In this document: positions 21,691 through 34,300 of the stretch, piece after piece
Layout of the letters: each line of letters opens with the position of its first letter
Numbering within the stretch: position 1 is the first letter of the stretch
Source of the DNA: Pelobates cultripes
Lineage: Eukaryota; Chordata; Amphibia; Anura; Pelobatidae
Length of the DNA stretch: 64,000 nt
NCBI GenBank assembly: GCA_933207985.1
Contig: OW240912.1
Location: 367,792,441 to 367,856,440 of the forward strand
Reading direction: 5' to 3'
Translations under genes and position numbers: made by a program
Notes under the pieces: model-generated
Databases searched by the model: none
What the model was told of the DNA's origin: nothing
The model's input: only the letters and a program-made list of their open reading frames with translations

Positions 21691-24044
21691 TGCTATAAGC
21701 ACTTGCCTTCAAGGACTGAGCCATAAAAGTTATTCCTTCTTGAAGCTGTATGCACTCCAGGTGGGAACATTGTCCGGACAGATATCCATCAGACTGCCAG
21801 ATAGTGAAGCATCACTGGTCACCAGAGCTGCCATGAGAAATTATGCGGCCACTTACACAGCTCAAGGCCATGAGTCCTCCGACAAGCCCACCCCTGAGTC
21901 AGCTCACAGGGATGTGTAAAGTGTATGCAGTGTGTGTGTATAGTGAATGCTTAGAGTGTGTGTGAGTAAAGTGGATGCAGTTTGTGTGTAGTGGATGCAT
22001 TATAATTAGGTATATTCCCTTCTCCCTGCCTCTTAACTGTGGCCAGGGAGGGGACAAATTAGATTACATGGTGGTGCCTAGTACGGTTATGGGCATATGC
22101 AAATATTACAAGTTTTTAGAATGAAAAGTTGTATTTCTTAAACTGCATACTTTGTTTTTAAGAGATTCTGCAAACTGACAATTTGTTAGAAATGGAAAAT
22201 ATTGTTTTTCATACAATGTTTCTTTAATAAATGACCTCTTACCCATGTTCAGTGAATATGGTGTTCAGACTTTAGGACACCATTTTGTTCTAGGTTAATG
22301 TAACAACAAGTCAGGGAATTTCCCATGTTATTTATACCTTTTAGTGTTAGTCTAAACATAGATAATGATGTTCCCATGTGAAATGACCAATTTATGGCCT
22401 TGTATCTTTGCCAAGTTAAGGTAGGTCCTAGCATAACCTAATTGAAAATCTAAGGTATAAATATGTGTACTTATTAGAGGCACAGAGGAAAGAATTTTGG
22501 AGAGACACTCCTCCATTTTATCATGACTGAAAGGATGACTTGTTCAATAAGGTATGGCATGCTTATATACTGAAGAAGGAGCCTGGCAGTCTCAAAATTA
22601 CACCTCTGTCAGCTAGGGAGCATGTCTTATCCCTCTCTCAGAAGCCTGGCATGTGTGCTGCAGCAGCGCTCTTGTGGCTCGTGAGAGGACATTACTAGTG
22701 GGGGAATTTCTCTTCACTATACTACACAGCAGGGACAAACACACACATTGAGGGTATAGGGCCCAGGGATGCTGGTCCCCCAGGTGGTCCGTGCCCTGTA
22801 TAGCATACAGCTGTATTGGCTGTGCTCCCCTAATGGCAGCACTGCTCGTCAAACAAGTTATAAATAGTAGTGAGCTATAGACCACTTTTGCTGTTACTTG
22901 GAATTGCGCTTAGAGAGCATAGGCTTGTGTGCGATTTCATTAATGTAGATCTGTTTCTGGAACTCAGAAATAGTTCTTAAGCCAAGATACTGTCAGCAAG
23001 GATACCTCTGTAGCAAATTGGACGATTGCACTGAACTCTCCCATCAAGGATATAATGATGTATATCAAGGCTCAAAATTTCAAGTCGTACGCAATTAGAT
23101 AAGCCTAAAAGTCACTTGCCACTGCAAGCCTGAGTGATCCATGGCACAAGCACCGGGAGTGAATTACTACTCCCCAGGGAAGAATTGTCACTTGCCAATT
23201 GCTAATGAGTTAGTGGAAATTGAGGCAGGGTGTATTTTTTTTTTTTTTTTTTTTAACCTGAGTTCATTGATAAAAAAGTGAAATAGTGTTTGTGTGTGTC
23301 ACAACTAAAGGGTAATGTTTATTTATAACAACAAAATTTTTGATTTACATATTATATAATAGCATTGACAAGATCACATAGTTTAATTCAACTAATTTTA
23401 GTTTTTTTTGTGGCTTTATTGTCAAGGATGGTTAAAGAGATCTGTGTCTAAAAGAGTGCAGGTATGGGGCTTATTGTGCCTTACTGCTTATCGTCAGAAC
23501 GCTATTAGACAAGGGCTCATTTAAGGCACCTATGGGGTAAGTAATGGGCTTGGAAGCCTTCAAAATCTGAGGGTCACAGCTAGAGGAACAGTTTCCTAGT
23601 CAGAAGACCGAGGTCATGGGCTGAGCGTGCATTGTAATGCCTGTATGAAAGTGACTATATGCCATAGAACATTCTAGTAAAAGGGTAAGGGGGAAAACTA
23701 ACCAAGAGGCTAAACTATTAGCTTACGGAGCCAGGATAATAGTTGTAAGGTTATTGAAAAATAAACAATTGAATGTATGCATTATAAAGCAGTGCAAACT
23801 AATGAGACAGGTATTTGTACTTGTCAACTACAGGTAGTTAAGATGATTGTATCAGGCACACCTCTTCTGGTCACAAATGGAGTGATTCCTGCAACAGTCC
23901 AGGATGGAATATCTGTTATTGTGCTTCAGAAAGGTGTGGCATCAGGTGTGTCTTGCCGGCCTTATCAGCTAGTATTTGACGTGGGCCCCATTTGTAGAGA
24001 ATGCGGTGCTCCTGTAGTAGCTGGGTGACCTGCTTGAGGGATCT
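21691..24044. other. Intergenic, unresolved
   Basis: No exon recognised. It includes a GTGTGTGTATAGTG-rich tract near 21930-21995 and a 22-base T run at 23233. The open frames (22613-22885 minus, 23777-24028 plus) lack recognisable domains; the second abuts the L1-type fragment and may be part of it. Confidence 0.4.
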
Positions 24045-24780
24045 TCACCATACCAGGGTATGTCTGGAAAGGTCCCATAAAAATGCCAGCTGTGTCCCCT
24101 CAAACGACAACATGGAAGAGCCCCTCACAGCCCCCATGATTACCCCATGGTAAGAGTCCAACGGTAATTTGAGCAAAACATCTCTCGGTGAGTCATGGGC
24201 TGCGCTAATAACCTTTGTGAGTCGAAAACAGGAGTCTACCACTAGTTGTTTTGCCTGCTTGGGCATGAGCAGAGTGGCAATTAGCCTCTGACAATAGTGC
24301 GGGTGTTTGGCTCCCGAAATAGTTTCTGGCACTCCCTGGATTCTCAAATGTCGTGCTCTGGCTATCTGCGCCTTGTTTCTGTAGTGCTCCTAAAGCGACA
24401 TTAATAGCCGATTGTACTCGCTTGGTGCCCTCCATACCGTCCTCTGCTGCCTGCACTTTGTTAGTTAGCTTAGATACTGGTGTCATGTTTGCATTGAACA
24501 TGATCTTTATTTCTGTCATAAGTGCCCTGATATCTACTTTGGTAGATGGAACAGAGTCCTCCAGCTCCACAGGCATCTGTGGTACTATGCATGGCCTAGG
24601 TGGAGGGAAGAGATCAGCAGCAACGCGCAATCATCTGACATTAGGGTATAGGCCTCAGCGGGCGCTATCTTGATGGAATCAGGCAGAGGGGTTGTGCGTA
24701 GGAAACCCACTATAACTTGGGATCCTAAGTGCAGGTCAGCTCGTTGCTTTTTGCTCTTTTTCCCCCATGTAGTTGGGCGT
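24045..24780 (-). pseudogene. L1/Tx1-type LINE ORF1 fragment
   Basis: Two overlapping minus-strand frames (24205-24630 and 24045-24347) read as one broken protein. First comes a helical segment with coiled-coil character (DIRALMTEIKIMFNANMTPV). Then comes RIQGVPETISGAKHPHYCQR, like the RxxGxPE block of L1/Tx1 ORF1 proteins, followed by SCFRLTKV and DSPRDVLLKLPL, which correspond to the DRxHRL...PRDVI block. The frame shift shows decay. ORF1 proteins are RNA-binding chaperones for retrotransposition. Confidence 0.7.
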
Positions 24781-26277
24781 CTGGTGGTGCCCTCTGAGCT
24801 CGATAGCAGGGCCGATGACTGGAATTAACCAGGTATATCTGGGCAAGCTTGCAGGGTTGCCTTGATGTGTGTTCAGCTCGTGCAGGTGCTGGCTACGCAC
24901 CTTTTATATATTTTTAAGGAAAAAAGAACACATGATTTGTATTAACTATGTAGAAGCACACTTGACAGTCAATTGTAGCTCTTCCACTTTACAAAAACAT
25001 TACAGAATTTAGAATTGGGTGCTTCAGAAGATTCGAAAAAAGAAAAAAATGGATGAGGTCAGTGGGATCTTCAAAAAAAAGTATCTTGTTTATTATTCAT
25101 GTGACCACTGCTTAAAAATTATGAAGGGGGACATATAGTCTCTAATCAGTAGGAACCTCTCTTAATTTTTAAGGTCTTATACCTACCTCGGATTGCGTTG
25201 ATGAAGAAAAGCTCTCTTGCTTGGTTGTGGACTTTAGTTTTGTGATACCTTTGAAGTGGTTCCATACATAATATAATCTTTAAATAGATTTTAGTATAAT
25301 CTTTCTGGAATGATCATGTTGAAATATCATTAACTTTTTAACGCAATCAATAGGGATTGCTTTGTGCTATGGTCGACAAAGCTTGATAAAAGATGCAGCT
25401 TCTCTGTAAAGTATTATAATTTCCCACAAATAAAAGGATTATCCTTGCACCTTGTAAGTTAATTTCCATGGAAGATCCTGCAGTCTCCTGGGATCCTCAG
25501 TAGACCTCTATGTTGTAATGTCTTGCATACCAGGAGCTGAAGTCAGAAGAAAGATTGGAGAGGGAGATATTCAGGTAAGTATATTGTATCTCCCTTGAAG
25601 GAACATTATATCCAGGAATACAAATGTGTAATCTTAATGCTATAGTGCCCTAGTCACCGTTTAAGGCCTCCACTGCAAGGTGTAAAAAGTTGAATTTTAC
25701 TTACCTTTTCTCCCTCACAGTGCTCTGCCTCTTTGGCGGACATCATTATCCCATAGGAAAGCATTGGGAGGCTACTGCACACTAATTTGGCTGAAGCCCT
25801 TCTAATGGCGGTCACTATGACAGCCCCTAAAGGCAGATTAACTCTGTAATGGAAACAATGGCGTACCTGCAGAACAGCAATATTTTCAGCTGCAGACTTA
25901 AAATGAGGGGGTATATGCCATGTAGATCACATCATTGAGATTATGTGGTCTAAGTGCTTATAGAGTCCCTTTAAGTTTCGCCTCTAGTTGGTGCACGATA
26001 AGTTGGTATGTCACCTTGCAAACATCCACAAAAGTGACTGAGCTGCTTGAAATGTATTAAATAAAAATTCCAGTTTACAGATTAGGGTGCAATTTTTACC
26101 ATACAAATGTCTTTTTTCAACTGAATTGCAAACTTATCTTCTGCAAATTTAGTGATTTGATAAATTAAGAATTTTATTCCAGTTGATCTCGTGTAACCAA
26201 ATCTTTGCAAATCAGTTGACATATTTAGAAGTGTGCTAATAAGTAGTGCTCAGATACATTCATTATAATCATATGCA
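24781..26277. other. Intergenic with a MITE-like segment
   Basis: A segment at about 25600-25975 has the TTAA-family style (GAAGGAACATTATATCCAGG ... TTATAGAGTCCCTTTAAG). The remainder has no recognised feature. Confidence 0.45.
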
Positions 26278-27873
26278 GTGGAGGCTTTTTCATAGGGGGC
26301 ATTTGGGGCAGTCACCTGTTTTTCCTGTAGGGAGGGTGGTAAGCCAAAAATTATGGGGAAAAAAAATTTGTGTAAAAATATGTGTCTCTTTAATTCTGTA
26401 AAAGGGTTTCAGTTCTGAAGGACCCACTATGGGGTGGCTTACAGTGCCCACAGAAAAGAGGAGCAAGAAGCTATCTTGGAAGTAACACAGAGAGAGCATG
26501 ACAGCAGCTCCTGGCCCCTGCCAAATGTAAGTGAATGATATTTTTCTCTCCCCCAATGTCTGAAGGCTGATTAAGCAAAGAAATTTACTAAAATATATTA
26601 TAATATAGGGAAACCCAGGGGTGACAAGAGGAGGATGACATTTCTGACACAGAACACTGTGCTGCCAGTCACTAATAGTTTTAAAAACTCCTACAGCACG
26701 TACTCACCATCTTCTTTAACCCCTTAAGGACACATGACAGAAATATTCCGTCACGAGTCCCTTTTATTCCAGAAATTGTGTCCTTAAGGGGTTAAAGTGC
26801 TCAGTCACTCTACAGCTGAGGCACTCTTGGTGTAGCTAGTTGAAAGGTTGTGAAGCCTCCAACTGCAGGACTGGGACTGGGACTCCGAGGACTGATCTGA
26901 TTTCAATCTGTAATGATTTTTGATTCTGTTAACCATGTCAGCTACCTATTGGTCCCATATTACCACTGTAGATTGATTATATTGCCAGCTGCAAAGGTAA
27001 TAAAGGGTCTATCAGTATAATGCTGCTTTAACACTTTGTACACAGTGTGCTGAGCTAATAGTGAATCAGGAGCAGCTGAAATGGTCAGAGTCGATCAGTA
27101 TCTTAATGCAATAACCACGTGCTAACTGTGTGCTGAGAGCTAATGGAGTATTGTATAGGTACCTTTTGTATCATGCCTATTGTACAAGTATCTCTGTATT
27201 ATGCTCAGATTCAATTTTATGCTTATTGTACCATGCAGGAATAAGGGCAATGAAACACAATTGGTCTCTGAACAGATATGCAGCAGTAATTTGAAATACT
27301 ATTAAAAAAATAAATAAATAATAAGCTTTACAGTTAATACCATATGGTATTCCACTAATACAATTCTTCTACATTGCTACCAATTGCAAAATAAATACAT
27401 CGACATTATAATAGTGTCACCATATAAATATCCAACACATTGAATCCAAGTAAAAATTAGGTGTATCAACTGCCATTGAGTTAATACTCTAGTGCAAATA
27501 AATATCCCAATCCATAACAATGTATCATAAGTCACATGACATAGAAGTGCTTGATATGAGCCCAAAGCCACATGCATAAAACTGCAAAATATAAGCACAT
27601 AAACCATATACATAAAGTGCAAAAATGGCACATAAGGTAAGTGCAAAAATGTAAGCACATAAATGATGTGCAAAAATACATATAAAGTGCCAAAGGGAAC
27701 ACATAATCGTGTTAATAAAAGTGCATTATGCAATCACAAAACAGATAACAGCACATAATCATGTGCATGAGAGAGCAAAATGCAATCTCTCTGTATTGGA
27801 TGAGTATCTCTGTACTGAACAGGGAGGAGGAGTCTGGTGTCCTACCATCTTAAAAATTCACCAGCCACCACTG
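26278..27873. mobile_element. Possible hAT-type element, 1.6 kb
   Basis: CAGTGGAGGCTTTTTCATAG at 26278 and ACCAGCCACCACTG ending at 27873 could be its two ends (CAGTGG-GGCT in inverted orientation). The flanking octamers ATCATATG and ATTATGGG agree poorly, so the pairing is uncertain. It would contain the small MITE at 26716. At 27560-27760 degenerate copies of GTGCAAAAATGTAAGCACAT occur in tandem. Confidence 0.35.
26716..26795. mobile_element. CCCCTTAAGGAC MITE, 80-bp copy
   Basis: TTAACCCCTTAAGGACACAT at one end and TGTCCTTAAGGGGTTAA at the other give a near-complete hairpin with TTAA flanks. This is an intact reference copy for the interrupted element at 12576. Confidence 0.88.
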
Positions 27874-28150
27874 ATTATGGGACTAGAACAATACTATATG
27901 AGTGAGCAACTACTTGAGCCTCATTAAAATGTGAGAAGGTAGTAAAATATTTTTGCATTTTAGAATTCAGACAATAAAGTAAATGCCAATAATGCATGAC
28001 AGTCCCTTGCACTTTCACTGGATGCAACAGATTCCACTCTGACCCAGAAGTGAAACTAATTTTACCATCCAAAGACATGTGGTCACACCACTTAAAAAAA
28101 AAAAAAAAAAAGTGTATTTCAAAAGGTATTTTTAGTTTATTTAATCATGA

Positions 28151-28382
28151 TTATTTTATAAAAGGCACATATTTTTGTACTTGCTGAGCACCGAGTTCCG
28201 CAACATAAATAGAACCAGTTTTTACATTCACATCTACAAGATGTGGCCGAACTCCATCTGCCATCTGAATAGTGTTTATAACGTGACACACTCCAATTCC
28301 CCCTATAGGAGGCATGGATAGTAACAGCACGCGGCTTAGGTTTAGCTGAGCCACAATAAGGTACTTCTTATCAGCGGTTAAC
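28151..28382 (-). CDS. NHLRC3: NHLRC3 coding exon 7 and stop
   Basis: It starts by completing the split arginine, then [17 protein letters not shown], and ends [10 protein letters not shown] with TAA at 28153-28151. The acceptor is ttattttag. An AATAAA on the minus strand only about 10 bases after the stop is probably too close to be the functional polyA signal; the true 3' end was not determined. Confidence 0.95.
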
Positions 28383-31300
28383 CTAAAATAAAAAGAAGAA
28401 AAAAATATGCAAGGTAAATCAGTAAACAAACATTCATTGTAATCATACATGGGTGACATGAGTAATTCATATTTCAAGATGTATGCTACAATAAGTCTAA
28501 AAATGTAATGGATTATGTGTACCTGACAAAAATACCTGTGTGAGAGTAATTCTCCATTACTACCATTTGGTAGTACTTAAAATGTGACAATACCTCCTCC
28601 TATATAGGCTGGATCTGATTTAAACAAAATAAACACCTCAAAAAGTAACACCCACAATACTGAAAGTTACGATTTGTACTACAAAGAAGGTATGCGTTAA
28701 ATGCAAAATACAAAGCTAACTGGAATAATTGTTTGAGGATTAGTCTTGTTTAACCCCTTAAGGACCAAACTGGAATAAAAGGGAATCATGACATGTCACA
28801 CATGTCATGTGTCCTTAAGGGGTTAATGGCCCTTCAGTTACATAAATGGTTGATAATATGCCATTTGAAAAGCCAGAAAATGCCAGACTCTTGATGAGGT
28901 CCCGGTCTATCCCAGTCATGGGTATTCTCTGGACACGTGATTTTAATAGTGTAGCCTCTATCCCATCGTCCAGGGAATGAGGTGAGCTTCAATGGGCAGT
29001 CCGCATGCAAGTTTTGATATGTGGAAGTAACGTTAGTGAAATGCTTCCCATTAATCATTTAAACTATTTAAAGTACAAATAAGCACTGTAACTAAAATAT
29101 AACAGTAAAAAAAAAATCAATAACATTTTACGGTGATTGCTTTGATCCACATTCTACTCCACTGAATAAGACCAGTATACATAGCGTTAACAAGCGTCTG
29201 CTGTTTATGAAGTTGAGAGCACATATAATTCAGAATATTACTTTATCCTGTCATTGGAATACATTATGTCATTTACCATAAGGATCTCTATTTTTTATGA
29301 CTCATATTCGCCAGTGGGCAGATGGCAGCTAATCTTACAATACCTTGTATACAAGCTGGATGAGTCAGAAAAAAACCTTTAACATTCTGTTACACATATT
29401 AGAAAACTTCTGATTGTATTTTAAAAAGTAAACATGTCAAACTGTCTGTTAATTACTGCAATATTTTATGAGAAGTGTGCCTTCATACCGGACTGAATAG
29501 GGGCCATCGTCTAGGAAACAGGTGGCCCAAGTACCGATCCATTCTCCTGAGATTTTATCAAATGCCTGTATCCTTTTATTACCGCGATCTGCAACCCACA
29601 CCTAAAAGCAAAAGTGTGTATTAAAAAGGTTGGTATGAGCCTTTTTCTCAGAAAAGAAGATTTCGGTGCTATAGCGATCATTAAATGGGGACATTTCATA
29701 AAGGCTATTAATGTCTTATGATGCATAAGCTTAGTGTTATATTTTATAGAACAAATAAACAAAAACCATGCACCTGACTTAAACTTTGCAGTGGTTAGAT
29801 TTAGCATCAGAGGTTATTTATGCAATGCATCTTTTTTTTCCCCTATTTGAAAAAGCTTTACTTACAGGAATAGTCTTTTTTTTTGTAATTCAAGGTTTGA
29901 TAGATAGATATGGCATACAGGGACGTAATTGCCGGAAGCAAACAAGGCATTTACCTTGGGCGGCACTTACCAGGGGGCGGCAAAAAACGCCGCCCCCAAA
30001 TGCCCAGGCTAATGCCTTGTTAGCCTGGCGGCATTCGGCTAAGTAGAAATCCATGTGGGCGGGTAGGCGGCGCTGGCGAGGGAGCACTGATTAGTGAGCT
30101 CTCTGCTCTGCTCCCGCGTGCCGCAGAGTGATGCTGGGAGCCGGAATATGACGTCATATTCCGGCTCCCGGCATCACTGTGTGGCGCGCGAGGAAGCTGA
30201 GCAGAGAGCTCACTAATCAGTGCTCCCTCGCCAGTGGCGCCCGCATGGATTTCTACTTAGCCGCCCAAGTTCCAGGATTTCTACTTAGCCGCCTAAGTGC
30301 CTGCCTCCCTCCCTGCAAGAAGACCCACTGGACCCCAGGTAAAAAAAAAAAAAAATACACCCAGCTCTTCCAAAGGTAGGGAGGCTGGGTGGATTTAAAC
30401 TAAAATAGAAAAAGTTATCTTTATTAATTAATGTTGGGGAGAGGGGAGTCTGTCAGTGTATGTGAGTGATTGTGTGTCTTGCTGTCAGTGTGTGTATATC
30501 AGTGTGTGTCTGAGTGATTACATGTGTCTTGCTGTCAGTGTGTATGTCTGTCACTGTGTGGCTGTCTGTCAGTGTTTACAAGTAATAGTGTGTGTCCATC
30601 AGTGTGTCAAATCAGTGAGTGTGTATGTCATTGTCAGTGTATATGAGAGTGTGTGTCAATGAGTGTATGCGTCTGTCAGTGAGTGTGCGTCCTTGACAGG
30701 AAGGGGTGGGGAAAATTTTAATTAGGAGGGGCAGCACAAATACTAAAAACACCACTGACGGCATACCCTGTATGGACAAAAGTATTGGGACAAATTAATT
30801 ATTGAATTCAGGTGTTTCAATGAGACCCATTGCAATAGGTATATAAAATCAAGCACCTAACCATGCAGTCTGCATTTACAAAACATTTTGTGAAAAAAAA
30901 AAAAAAAAAAAAAGTGTTGTTCTGAATTCAAGTGTGGTACTTTGATAAGATGCCACCATGGGATAAGTCAATTTGTGAAACTTCATCCCTGCTACGGTTA
31001 TTAAAAAGCGAAAGCATTTAGGAACAGCAGCAACTGAGCCATGAAACAGAATACCACGTAAAGTCACAGAGCCAGTGGCAGAGTGCTTTACACCACTCAA
31101 TTCGACACTTGGAGCAGTGGAAACGTGTTCTGTGGAGTGACGAATCTTGCTTCTCAGTTGGGTGATCAGAGTTTAGCGGATACCAGGAAAACGTTACGTG
31201 CCTAACTGCATTTTATCAACTGTAAAGTTTGGTGGAGGAGAGATAAGGGTATGGGGCTGATTTTCACTTCCGGTGAAGGGAAACCTTAATGCGTCAGCAT

Positions 31301-34300
31301 ACCAGGACATTTTGGACAATTCTATGCTGCACATAGGCATGGTTGTATAAGTTTGTTGTGAAGGAACTGGACTGGCCCGCACAGAGCCCTGTCCTCAGCC
31401 CTATTGAACACCTTTGGGATGAACTGGAACAGAGATAGTGAGCCAGGCCTCATCGTCCAAGCTAATGCTTAATCTAACAATGCTCTACTAGATGAATGTG
31501 CAAAAACTTGCACACAAAAAAACCTTAAAAATAGAAGAGTGGAAGTGGTTATAGCTGCAAATGAGGAACTACATATTAAAGTCTATGTATTTGGAATGCA
31601 ATGTCATAAAAGTCTCTGTTGTGTAATGGTCAGATGTCACAACACTTTTGTCCATATAGTATATGTCATGAATAACAGTAATATGAAAGGTCATGTACAA
31701 TGCAAATAACAATATTATATTTATTTTAGAGAGAGAGAGAGAGAGAGAGAGAAATATAGTATTATAAAATAGTAATAGTTTGGAAGCACCTATTGTTTAA
31801 GTTACTATGTTATATGTTGTATCCATTAACACATCAACTGAATCGTGTCTTGGGTCTAAAAAGAATACACAGACATATTTCCAGTAAGAAGACCTTAGCC
31901 ATTGCTATATTAAAGTGACAATAAAATATCATGCATGCTGGGAAAGCATCGGATTTTCAGAGATTGTCAATTCTGATAATCTAATCCAAGGAAGTGGATT
32001 GGAACCAATCATCGCGCTGGCCAATCTGCATCTCCTCACAGAGATGCATTGAATCAATGTATTGGTGAGCATTTTTTGTGTTGTACAGCATTGACCCAGA
32101 AAGCACCTTTAGTGGCCCTCTGAGTGACCGTCACTGGAGGTGTCCCGAGGCTGTAATGTAAACACTACCTTTTCTCTAAAAAGGCAGTGTTTACAGCAAA
32201 AAGATTGCAGGGACTGACTATACTCACCAGAACAACTGCATTAAGCAGTAGTTGTTCCAGTGACTATCATGTCCCTTTTAAGCATAAGAGAAGGAAAGAG
32301 TCCCGATAGACGTGAAAAGAAATAGCCTGCTTGACGATCTAATGGTATATCCCGGTGAGCACACAAAAAGTTGCCTAGGGCAAACCAGAAGATCTAAATG
32401 CTAGCATGAATGGCCAGCAAACTATATGCACAACAGGGTAATAAGTTTGGATCACATTTAAAAAAAAAAAAAAAAAAAAAAATTAGTGAGTAGCTCCACA
32501 GAGATGGGATAGCCACCCTTCTTCACCACTGAAACGGACAGCATGGAATCAGCAAAAGTGTATATGCCAGTGCAGACACTTTGTGGTATCATCAATGGCA
32601 CAGGGGGCACTCAAATCTACTTCACAAGCTCCTCTCCCCCCTCCAAAGGCCTCTGTGGCCAGCAACCTTCTGCACTTCCACAATAAAGTTGCAGAGTAGC
32701 TTTACAAAAGACCCCAAATGCCAGCCACTCTCAAGCGACACAGCGCCGGACTACCGGAGGCCCCATCAGCCTGAGCCAGCAGGGCTATCTGCAAAGGGGA
32801 CACTCTCCAGTCTCATACCGGAGGTGGAGGCCCCTGCATTCCATCACTGATCACATCCGGCAACTCTGGAACAAGGCGTCAGTCTCTAGGACTGTAGGTA
32901 GGTAGTTCCCGGTCTGTCTCTCGGATATCCTCCTTTTACCAGGAGCATGCGTAGAAGAGAAAAATGGCATAGCAGCTTTACAGTCAGTCACATGGAGGGT
33001 AAGGGGAGAGCCAAATCAAAATTATTCAAACTGACACTTGTGCATGGATAACCCACACCAGTCAGAATCTTGCTGGGAGAGCATGCCTTCTCAGTCAAAT
33101 AGCAGGTCTTACAGTGAGCAGTCGTACAAAGAGGTTGTAAGTGAAGTTCTCAAAGGGTAAACCTCACATAAATGTGTCAAAAATGTTTTTGTAGGATTAT
33201 TTATGCCAAAAAGTAGCATTAAGTGATGAGAGCAGTTGGAAAGAAGCAGGATGGTTGCAGATCAGGCGCAAAACCAGAGCTGTTAAAGATGGAATCCTGT
33301 CAGCTCGATGGTCCAGCCCTGCCCCCCCAGGACTAGTCTTCTCCACTCTCAATTTAGCCTGAAAATTATTAGTTCTTTCCTGCCTAACGAACACATTTAA
33401 AAGGTTGGTTTCCTTTTACTATAAATCGTTGTCAACCACAATTCTACAGCACTCATTCTGGGTGCCTACTTTTAGCATTAGTACCGAGTATTGACTGAAA
33501 AATAAACACCGACTATGTCTTTTGTTTACATGGAATAAAGCATCTCGGCGTACAATCTTCTTCCAACTAGACTATATTGGTTTAAAGTAGGCATTTAAAG
33601 TACTGCTAAACTGTACAAGGCTCTAACTCTGTACATCAAAAAGATCTGTAACATGTTCTAGAATATAGCACTGCATAAACTTCTGGATACATACTCGTCC
33701 TTGTTCATCCACCACTACACTGTGTGGAATATAGAACTGTCCAGGATTTGTACCATTGCCACCCAGGGTCCACTGCACCCAGAAATCTATAACAAAAAAC
33801 AAGAATGCAAATCAAAATGGTATCACACAAGTTACAAACGGTGTTGCAAGTCTACAGTGGATCATTATGAAACACAGCTATGGGATGTGCCATAGTGCAC
33901 CTTTAAATAAATCAACACTGCTAAATAACGTTATACATATCCAAAAGAGGTACATATATCTTTAAATGTCTAAATGTTGTTTCAGTAGCTCACATTTCAA
34001 ATTCTTAACCCCTTAAGGACACATGACATGTGTGACATGTCATGATTCCCTTTTATTCCAGAAGTTTGGTCCTTAAGGGGTTAAAAAGCCTTTTGTTAAT
34101 AACCAAGGTAACCAACAAACTTCCATTTTTTGTATTCTTTATTTGAATAAGGTGTATATAATGGACAAGTGCACTGGAAACATAGGATGTGACGGCAGAT
34201 AAGAACCATTCGGCCCATCTAGTCTGCCCAATTTTCTAAATACTTTCATTAGTCCATGGCCTTATCTTATAGTTAGGATAGCCTTATGCCTATCCAACAC

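Noticed and set aside
1..28150. Exons of LHFPL6 or COG6, which lie beyond NHLRC3 in mammals
   Set aside because: I looked for conserved LHFPL6 segments and found none. In mammals the gap is several hundred kilobases, so absence here is expected.
30456..30662. Cysteine-rich frame (SVCVSDCV repeats)
   Set aside because: It is a translation of the CAGTGTGTGTCTG tandem tract inside a hAT element.
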